64,000 bases of DNA from Neostapfia colusana. Lineage: Eukaryota > Streptophyta > Magnoliopsida > Poales > Poaceae. Made by a program: the position numbers and the translations under genes. Positions 57,901-64,000 of the stretch are shown piece after piece. The first letter of the stretch is position 1. Each line of letters starts with the position of its first letter. The notes under the pieces are model-generated. The model saw only the letters and a list, made by a program, of their open reading frames with translations, did not search any database and was not told the origin of the DNA. The stretch spans positions 63,631,264-63,695,263 of the forward strand of contig JASWHV010000003.1 in NCBI GenBank assembly GCA_030760725.1. Direction: 5' to 3'.

Positions 57901-58382
57901 CACCGGAGTGAAAATCGGCGATCGCGTGCGAAAAACTGATCGGATCGGTGGGTTTTATAGCCGGGGGAGGGCGGTGGTTCTGTTGTGATCGAGTTGGAGT
58001 CCGCTAGTTCCAGAATTCGGCCGCAAAACACGATTTCCCGATCGGTTGCGATCGAGCGCGCGGGAGAGAGTCCGGGGTCGCGGGGTTAGGGATGACAGGC
58101 GGGTCCCACATGTCAGCGAGGGGCAGAGCGGCGCGCGCGGGGGCGGGCTGCGCGGGGGTTAGCTGGGCCGGCTGGGGTTTCGGCCCACTGGCCAGTTTTT
58201 TTCTGGCTTTCCTTTTTTTCTTTTTCATTTCATTTCTGTTTTGAGTATAATTTGAATTCCAGTTTGAATTTGAATTTTTGCAAAACATGCAATACGTCCA
58301 AAAATTTCTAAATTCCCCTCTGAACATGGTTTATGGTTCTAAATCAAAATTTGAGTCTTGACCAAAAATTTGGGGTGTTACA
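54933..58382 (-). repeat. 3' LTR of A2 (3450 bp)
   Basis: On the plus strand it runs TGTCACACCCGG to GGGGTGTTACA. TATAAAA is at 57953-57959 (minus), the TAGCCCCTGG-type array at 57180-57390 and the structured block at 55525-55990. It is more diverged from the A1 LTRs than these are from each other. Confidence 0.95.
57953..57959 (-). promoter_or_regulatory. TATA box of A2 LTR
   Basis: The minus strand reads CTATAAAACCC after a GC-rich U3 segment with GGCCCA and TGGGCC. The position in the LTR matches A0 and A1. Confidence 0.72.
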
Positions 58383-58396
58383 GCTCTACCCCCCTT
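58383..58396 (-). other. Polypurine tract of A2
   Basis: The minus strand reads AAGGGGGGTAGAGC directly before TGTAACACCCC. Confidence 0.93.
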
Positions 58397-58427
58397 AAAA
58401 GAAATCTCGTCCTCGAGATTGGTGTTT

Positions 58428-61400
58428 CTAAGAAAACAATTCCGGAAATTGTGCCTTAAGCTCATCTTCCCGCTCCCAGGTGGCTTCCTCTTCTGAGTGA
58501 TGTTTCCACTGCACCTTGCACATCCTGATTCTCTTATTTCTGGTGAGGCGTTCCATTGTCTCCAAAATCTTGTATGGTTGCTCGGCATAAGACAAATCCT
58601 CAGCTACATCCACTTCGTTCATGGGTAACACCTCCTCAGGCGTCCTCAGACATTTCTTGAGTTGCGACACATGGAACACATCGTGCACGTCCGACAGATG
58701 AACCGGCAACTCTAGTTGGTACGCCACTTCGCCTTTTCTTTCCAAAACTTGAAAGGGTCCGATGTATCGAGGTGACAACTTCCCTTTCACCTTGAACCGA
58801 CGAAGTCCTCTGATAGGGGACACCTTGAGATAAACATAGTCTCCCACGTTGAAAACGAGCTCTCTTCTTCGTACATCAGCATAACTCTTCTGGCGTGTCT
58901 GTGCTATCCTCAAGTTGTTGCGAATCTCCCTCACCTTTGCCTCGGCTTCTTGTAGCACTTCGGGACCAAACACTTTACTTTCTCCTGTTTGGTTCCAAAA
59001 TAGGGGAGTTCTGCACTTCCTTCCATACAAAGCTTCAAACGGTGACATCTTCATACTGGCTTGATAACTGTTGTTATAGGAAAACTCCGCATACGGTAAG
59101 TTTTTGTCCCAACTCCTATTGTTTTTGAGTGCACATGCCCTTAACATATCTTCAAGGATCTGATTGGTTCTCTCCGTCTGCCCGTCAGTTTGGGGATGAT
59201 AGGCAGAACTGAAATTCAGATGGGTTCCCATGGTTTCATGCAACTTTTGCCAAAACCTCGAGGTGAACTGCGTCCCTCGATCCGACACTATCTTCTTCGG
59301 CACTCCATGGTAACACACAATCCTTGACATGTACAATTCTGCCAATTTGGATCCGCTGTAGCTTTCTTTCACAGGGATGAAATGAGCTACCTTGGTTAGC
59401 CTATCAATAATAACCCATATTGAATCATACCCGGACTGGGTCCTAGGCAATCCCACGACAAAGTCCATGCTGATCTCTTCCCACTTCCATTCAGGCACTT
59501 TGAGTGGTTGCAGCAATCCCGCGGGTCGTTGATGTTCTGCTTTCACCAACTGACATGTGTCACATAGGGCAACATGTTCCGCGACATCTCGCTTCATGCC
59601 ATACCACCAATACCTGCTTTTGAGGTCCTGATACATCTTCGTACTCCCAGGATGAATGGAATAGTCGGAATCCTGCGCCTCCTTCAAAATTAATTTACGA
59701 ATCTCCTTTACTTCTGGCACACAGATCCTTTTCCCGTGCCACACCGTTCCTTGTTCATCCTCTCTAAAACCATGAGCTTTATTTTCCTTGATGAGCTGTC
59801 TGATCTCTTGTACCTTCTCATCATTCTTTTGTCCCTCGCGTATGTCTCGCTCAAGTGTGGAGTCCACTTCCATGGCGATGGCTTCACCACTATTTACTAG
59901 ACATAGATTGAGCCTTATAACCTCGTCCTTCAATTCTGCAGGCATATCCTTCAAGCTCAACTTATTGACCTGCACTTTCCGACTCAAGGCATCGGCCACG
60001 ACGTTTGCTTTCCCGGGATGATAGTTGATGCCTACATCAAAGTCATTGATTAGCTCTAACCATCTCCTTTGTCTAAGGTTGAGATCTGGCTGTGTGAATA
60101 TGTACTTCAAACTCTTATGATCCGTATATATCTTTGTCCTCTTCCCCATCAAATAGTGCCGCCAAATTTTCAACGCGTGTACCACTGCAGCTAGTTCTAA
60201 GTCATGTGTAGGATAGTTCTTCTCGTGCTTCCGAAGCTGCCGGGATGCATATGCCACGACATGTCCCTCTTGCATGAGAACACATCCCAACCCGTTTCCA
60301 GAGGCATCGCAGTACACCGTGAAATTCTTCTGCATATCTGGCATAACCAACACGGGGGCTGTTGTCAATCTCTTCTTTAGCTCCTGAAAGCTCGTATCGC
60401 ACTGTGGCGTCCAGGTGAATGTGATTCCCTTTTCCAATAGTTTGGTGAGAGGTTTCGAGATCTTGGAGAATCCCTCAATAAACCGTCGATAGTATCCAGC
60501 CAATCCCAAAAAGCTTCGAACTTCCCCGACATTTTCAGGGGTTTTCCATTTCTGGATATCTTCGATTTTGGCGGGATCTACGGAGATTCCTCCCTCCGAG
60601 ATTATATGCCCTAAAAAGGGAACTCTCTTTAGCCAAAACTCACACTTGCTCAACTTGGCATATAGTTGGTGTTCTCTCAGCCTTTGTGACACCAACCTTA
60701 GATGTTTCTCATGTTCTTCTTCATCTTTGGAGAAGACGAGAATATCATCTATGAAAACCACCACAAATTTGTCCAGATATTCCATGAATACCTTGTTCAT
60801 GAGGTACATGAAATATGCCGGGGCATTGGTTAGCCCGAAAGGCATGACAGTGTATTCATACAGTCCGTACCGAGATACGAAAGCTGTCTTGGGAATATCA
60901 GATTGCCTTATCTTGAGTTGGTGGTATCCCGACCTGAGATCAATTTTCGAGAACACGCAAGCTCCCCTCAACTGATCAAACAAGTCTTCAATGCGGGGTA
61001 ATGGATACTTGTTCTTGATGGTCACCTCATTCAAGGCACGGTAATCCACGCATAACCTTTGAGTTCCATCTTTCTTAGGCACAAATATTACCGGAGCTCC
61101 CCATGGTGAGGAACTAGGGCGAACATACCCCTTTTCCGTCAATTCCCTCAAATGATCCTTGAGCTCTTCTAGCTGCTTGGAGTCCATTCGATAAGGTCTC
61201 TTGTATATCGGGGCTGTTCCCGGTACTAGCTCGATTGCGAATTCCACGTCACGGTCGGGAGGCATTCCTGGCAACTCCTCCGGAAAAACATCTGGATATT
61301 CCCTGATAGTCCTGATTTCCTCAACTTTCACCTCCACTTGATTTAATTTAATGTCCCTCCTAGGCTCATGTATCGTTATGAACTTTACTCTTGTGCCACT

Positions 61401-62897
61401 AGGGTGAGTTAGTTCCACCGTTCTGGTCGAACAATGGATGATTCCTTTATGTTTGGTCAACCAATCCATACCCAAAATAATATCTATCCCTTGTGAATCG
61501 ATCACTATGAGGTTAGCGGTAAATACTACCCCATTAATGTCTAGGTTCACTTTGGGACACACTTGTCTTGTCCTTATTTCTCCACCTGGAGAATTTACCG
61601 CTAGCATATGGTTCATTTGTGTGGTTGCTAGGTCATGCTTCTTAACAAACCCTTGAGCAATGAACGAATGGGTAGCACCAGAATCAAACAGCAGAGTTGC
61701 AAGGTGTAAATTGGCAGGAAACTTACCAACTACCACGTCGGGTGCCTCTTGTGCTTCCTCCATAGTGACGTGGTTCACCCGTCCTCTCATTACGTTCTGC
61801 TGCTGTGGCTGCGTGGGCTTCTTCTTTGGACACTTATGGGCGTAGTGCCCCACTTCACCACAGCTGAAACATTGCACCCCAATCTTAGATGCTTGGCCCT
61901 TGTTGTCTTGGGGTTGGTTTGGGGGTCCTTGCACTGCTGGTCGAGGTGGATATGCGGGGCGAGGCTGTTGTACAAACTGACGTTGCGGCTGTGCTGGTGC
62001 TGCGGGAGACCTGTAGTTTGGGTTGTACCCTCTTGGTGCTGAATAGGGTACCGCAGCGCGGCTCGTCTGCCCCGTAGGTTGCTGCATCATACGTGGGCGG
62101 GTGTTGCTCCCTGAGGCTTGATGTGACCACCCAGCCTTCCTCTTATTCTCACTTTCCAGGGCCTTCAGCTTCCTTTCCACCACAAATGCTCTGTCCACCA
62201 TCTTTTGAAAGCTTTCATACTCATTGGAGGACATTGCACACTGCATCTCTGCGGTAAGTCCTTCCACGAAACAATCTTGTTTCTGCTCATCTGTCTCTAT
62301 GTCTCGTGGAGCATAACGGGATAGTTGAGTGAATTTAGTGAGGTATTCCCTCACCGTCATGTTTCCCTGCTGCAGTCCCAAAAACTCTTTCCTCTTGTTT
62401 TTGAGTTCACCCCTTGGGATGTAATGGTTGCGGAAGCTACGCTTGAACTCTTCCCAAGTGATGCTCTCAGGGTCATGATGGGCGGCCACGTAGGCGGTCC
62501 ACCAATCAGCAGCAGGTCCCTGCAATTGATGAGAGGCAAACAGCACCCTCTCATACCCTTGGCATTGTATGATTCTCATCTTACTTTCAATGGTCTTCAG
62601 CCAATCATCTGCCTCCAGAGGTTCAGCAGCACTTGCAAACTTTGGAGGTTGAGTTCCTAGAAACTCACTCAACCTTGGTTGGCGTGGTGCAGCTTGTGGA
62701 GGTGGAACTTGATGCAAGTTGGCCACTACTTGAGTCAAGTTCTGGATGAGCTGATTTTGATTCTCCAGCATTTGGTGGAGAGGATCAACTTCTTCACGGC
62801 GACCACCCCGGTTCTGGCCTCCAGAAAGATGAGAGTTGCATGCCTCATCATTGTTGTTGGCGGGGTTGGCAGCACGTCCTTTTCCTCTTCCGGCCAT
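58428..62897 (-). CDS. A2 gag-pol polyprotein with C-terminal chromodomain
   Basis: This single 1489-codon frame replicates and integrates the element. Domains by residue: Gag 1-340; zinc knuckle 343-356 (CX2CX4HX4C); protease DSG 405-407; RT with motif A SKIDLRSGY and FIDD 715-718; RNase H acidic residues D864, E901, D926 and D969; integrase zinc finger about 1075-1115; catalytic D1145, D1206 and E1242 (D,D35E); GPF-type tail near 1380; chromodomain about 1435-1489 (CKVQWKHHSEEEATWERE). The start MAGRGKGRAANPANNN is shared by A0 and A1 and is preceded by CCAG. One oddity is that the zinc finger reads AQDSDYSIHPG, with Gln at 1075 where A1 has His. All other catalytic residues appear intact. 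Gag and pol share one frame, so no frameshift signal is needed. Confidence 0.95.
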   Translation of the reverse strand: MAGRGKGRAANPANNNDEACNSHLSGGQNRGGRREEVDPLHQMLENQNQLIQNLTQVVANLHQVPPPQAAPRQPRLSEFLGTQPPKFASAAEPLEADDWLKTIESKMRIIQCQGYERVLFASHQLQGPAADWWTAYVAAHHDPESITWEEFKRSFRNHYIPRGELKNKRKEFLGLQQGNMTVREYLTKFTQLSRYAPRDIETDEQKQDCFVEGLTAEMQCAMSSNEYESFQKMVDRAFVVERKLKALESENKRKAGWSHQASGSNTRPRMMQQPTGQTSRAAVPYSAPRGYNPNYRSPAAPAQPQRQFVQQPRPAYPPRPAVQGPPNQPQDNKGQASKIGVQCFSCGEVGHYAHKCPKKKPTQPQQQNVMRGRVNHVTMEEAQEAPDVVVGKFPANLHLATLLFDSGATHSFIAQGFVKKHDLATTQMNHMLAVNSPGGEIRTRQVCPKVNLDINGVVFTANLIVIDSQGIDIILGMDWLTKHKGIIHCSTRTVELTHPSGTRVKFITIHEPRRDIKLNQVEVKVEEIRTIREYPDVFPEELPGMPPDRDVEFAIELVPGTAPIYKRPYRMDSKQLEELKDHLRELTEKGYVRPSSSPWGAPVIFVPKKDGTQRLCVDYRALNEVTIKNKYPLPRIEDLFDQLRGACVFSKIDLRSGYHQLKIRQSDIPKTAFVSRYGLYEYTVMPFGLTNAPAYFMYLMNKVFMEYLDKFVVVFIDDILVFSKDEEEHEKHLRLVSQRLREHQLYAKLSKCEFWLKRVPFLGHIISEGGISVDPAKIEDIQKWKTPENVGEVRSFLGLAGYYRRFIEGFSKISKPLTKLLEKGITFTWTPQCDTSFQELKKRLTTAPVLVMPDMQKNFTVYCDASGNGLGCVLMQEGHVVAYASRQLRKHEKNYPTHDLELAAVVHALKIWRHYLMGKRTKIYTDHKSLKYIFTQPDLNLRQRRWLELINDFDVGINYHPGKANVVADALSRKVQVNKLSLKDMPAELKDEVIRLNLCLVNSGEAIAMEVDSTLERDIREGQKNDEKVQEIRQLIKENKAHGFREDEQGTVWHGKRICVPEVKEIRKLILKEAQDSDYSIHPGSTKMYQDLKSRYWWYGMKRDVAEHVALCDTCQLVKAEHQRPAGLLQPLKVPEWKWEEISMDFVVGLPRTQSGYDSIWVIIDRLTKVAHFIPVKESYSGSKLAELYMSRIVCYHGVPKKIVSDRGTQFTSRFWQKLHETMGTHLNFSSAYHPQTDGQTERTNQILEDMLRACALKNNRSWDKNLPYAEFSYNNSYQASMKMSPFEALYGRKCRTPLFWNQTGESKVFGPEVLQEAEAKVREIRNNLRIAQTRQKSYADVRRRELVFNVGDYVYLKVSPIRGLRRFKVKGKLSPRYIGPFQVLERKGEVAYQLELPVHLSDVHDVFHVSQLKKCLRTPEEVLPMNEVDVAEDLSYAEQPYKILETMERLTRNKRIRMCKVQWKHHSEEEATWEREDELKAQFPELFS

Positions 62898-63199
62898 CTG
62901 GCAGAATCAACAAATGTTAATTTGAAAGCATCTAGTATCATCTTACTACTTTCACTTGTTTGTACTTTGAAGTGTTGAAGTTTTGTTAAAATCTTACGAG
63001 GGTTTTATATCTCACACCCAATAAATGCACTATTATTTCTTGTGGGTTCACACACCAAAGCAAAACAATCTGAAGACGAGGCTGTGGACACTTGCTCATG
63101 GCTTCCACAACTCACGTCACACACCAAGCATTATCACACCATTAAATACGTAACGACTCGACTACTCGACCTCTTGCTAGCTAGGGGAAAGACTCTACG
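62898..63199 (-). other. Spacer between accessory ORF and gag in A2
   Basis: This 302-bp non-coding spacer matches 27617-27917 in A1. On the minus strand it ends TTTGTTGATTCTGCCAG|ATGG, a plausible 3' splice site on the gag start. Its length and edges are kept between A1 and A2. Confidence 0.5.
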
Positions 63200-63979
63200 C
63201 TACTCATCCTCTTGAGCTGGCTCCTCGGGATCTTCCTCCTCATTTCGACTACCTTCTGACTCTGCTTTGGGTGGGGAGGCTGCTGGTGGAGAAGTGCGAC
63301 GACGCCTGATTGCTCGGCGATCCGGGGAGTCAGGGGTCCATGGATCACTTACGGTGACACACAGTTCATTCCCATCTCCTCTTTCTCTCGTCTTTAAGCA
63401 AGCTCGCAGCAATGCCTCCGTCTCCTTCAGAGTGTCTCGGACATCCTGAAGTTCTTGTTGACACTCCTGCAGTCGAGTGCTGAGCATAGCAGCATCCTCC
63501 AAGCACAAGTCCATGTGCTCATGGGAAGTCCCTTGCTGCACCGGTGGGTACTTGTACTCCGTAGTACCACTCTCACGTTGGAGGACATACATGTACTCAG
63601 TTTTGTCCAAGTGGCGACGATAGATGTGACTCTGGCAGGTGATGGCCTCCCAAGTGACATCTCTCTCCGCGTCAACTTGTGTTGCTCGACAAGCTGGAGA
63701 GTGGTGGATCTTAAGCAGCTGATTCTCGTGTATAATCCTCATCTCCGAACTCCATTCTTCCCTCTTCTCACGGATGGTCCTGGTGGAGTTATAGTGGATG
63801 ATGAGCTTGCCCGTATTGCCGGCGGCTTCGAGCATACGTCGAAGACGGCGCAACAAATCTCCTACTGCCAATCCGTAGGAAAGGTACGTCACTGGACGAC
63901 TCTCCTCTCTTTCAGCAAGGGCAACTACGGGAACTCTCCCTCCCGTGGACTTACGAGCGGTGCGAATCATGCGAACCAT
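63200..63979 (-). CDS. A2 accessory protein with histone H3 tail-like N-terminus
   Basis: An intact 259-codon frame lies between the leader and gag. The ATG at 63977-63979 is preceded by TTCGTTTTAG. Residues 2-22 resemble the mature H3 tail: with Met removed, R2, T6 to G13 (TARKSTGG), P16, L20 and A21 are identical and R14 replaces K14, all in H3 numbering. K4, R17 and K18 are not kept. Beyond residue 22 I see no H3 similarity. Residues 37-50 are a basic amphipathic stretch (GDLLRRLRRML), about 152-200 look like a coiled coil, 221-228 (RRAIRRRR) could be a nuclear signal, and 229-259 are Pro-rich then acidic. Tekay elements are not generally described with such a protein as far as I know. Function is unknown, and a nuclear chromatin role is inference. 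Confidence 0.82.
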   Translation of the reverse strand: MVRMIRTARKSTGGRVPVVALAEREESRPVTYLSYGLAVGDLLRRLRRMLEAAGNTGKLIIHYNSTRTIREKREEWSSEMRIIHENQLLKIHHSPACRATQVDAERDVTWEAITCQSHIYRRHLDKTEYMYVLQRESGTTEYKYPPVQQGTSHEHMDLCLEDAAMLSTRLQECQQELQDVRDTLKETEALLRACLKTRERGDGNELCVTVSDPWTPDSPDRRAIRRRRTSPPAASPPKAESEGSRNEEEDPEEPAQEDE

Positions 63980-64000
63980 CTAAAACGAAAGAATTTAAAA
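63980..64000 (-). other. A2 leader fragment at the window edge
   Basis: The minus strand reads TTTTAAATTCTTTCGTTTTAG up to the ATG, a pyrimidine-rich run ending in AG. It matches the A1 leader end at 26816-26836. Confidence 0.5.

Larger units (their letters stand above)
54933..64000 (-). mobile_element. A2: family A chromovirus with intact reading frames, 5' end outside window
   Basis: On the minus strand the order is accessory ORF (63200-63979), gag-pol (58428-62897), polypurine tract (58383-58396) and 3' LTR (54933-58382). The primer site and 5' LTR lie past 64000. Both long frames are uninterrupted. It is inserted in the U3 array of the B1 5' LTR, in the same orientation as B1 and opposite to A1. 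Confidence 0.95.

Noticed and set aside
63200..63910. Full histone-fold domain in the accessory protein
   Set aside because: Beyond residue 22 I could not align it to the H3 core. Only the tail is similar, so it is not called a histone.

Overview
This is plant nuclear DNA, most likely from a grass. It is a pure block of nested LTR retrotransposons, and I see no host gene, tRNA, rRNA or prokaryotic feature. The grass assignment rests on tRNA-Met-type primer sites, Tekay-like chromodomain Ty3/gypsy polyproteins, a Maximus/SIRE-like Ty1/copia fragment, and GC-rich promoter-like LTR segments with TGGGCC elements. I name the elements locally. Family A (members A0, A1, A2) has LTRs of about 3.44 kb starting TGTAACACCCC. 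Family B (B0, B1, B2) has LTRs of about 3.1-3.3 kb starting TGTGACRCCC. P is a non-coding LTR element, and C is the copia fragment.

Layout. 1-707 is the end of a family B LTR (B0) inserted in A0. 708-9034 is A0 (+), a decayed gag-pol plus 3' LTR. 9032-9323 is a (CA)n/(TA)n microsatellite. 9324-13157 is the 3' part of copia element C (-). C is cut by B1 (-), which runs in pieces from 13158 to 54932. B1 is interrupted four times: P (13839-19707, TSD TTCCG) in its 3' LTR; A1 (+, 23184-35868, TSD CTTCC) in its integrase; B2 (-, 43070-54549, TSD CACGC) in its 5' LTR; and A2 (-, 54933 to beyond the window end) also in its 5' LTR. All complete junctions were confirmed by reading the 5-bp duplications.

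Coding content. Families A and B each encode gag, protease, reverse transcriptase, RNase H, integrase and a C-terminal chromodomain. Only A2 has an unbroken 1489-residue gag-pol frame, and even that has lost the first His of the integrase zinc finger. Family A also has an accessory frame upstream of gag (259 residues, intact in A2). Its N-terminus matches the tail of histone H3 in exact register around lysine 9. This is the most striking feature of the window: the same element carries an H3K9-like peptide and a chromodomain, the module class that reads methylated H3K9.

Non-coding content. Family B LTRs carry a long U3 array of G-box/ABRE-like sites, and family B leaders carry about ten degenerate copies of the LTR/primer-site junction. 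The LTRs of A and B share a block of about 450 bp with hairpins and at least one compensatory base-pair change. P has a chain of about ten perfect short stem-loops just after its primer site. Coordinates were read by eye and may be off by a base or two at element edges.
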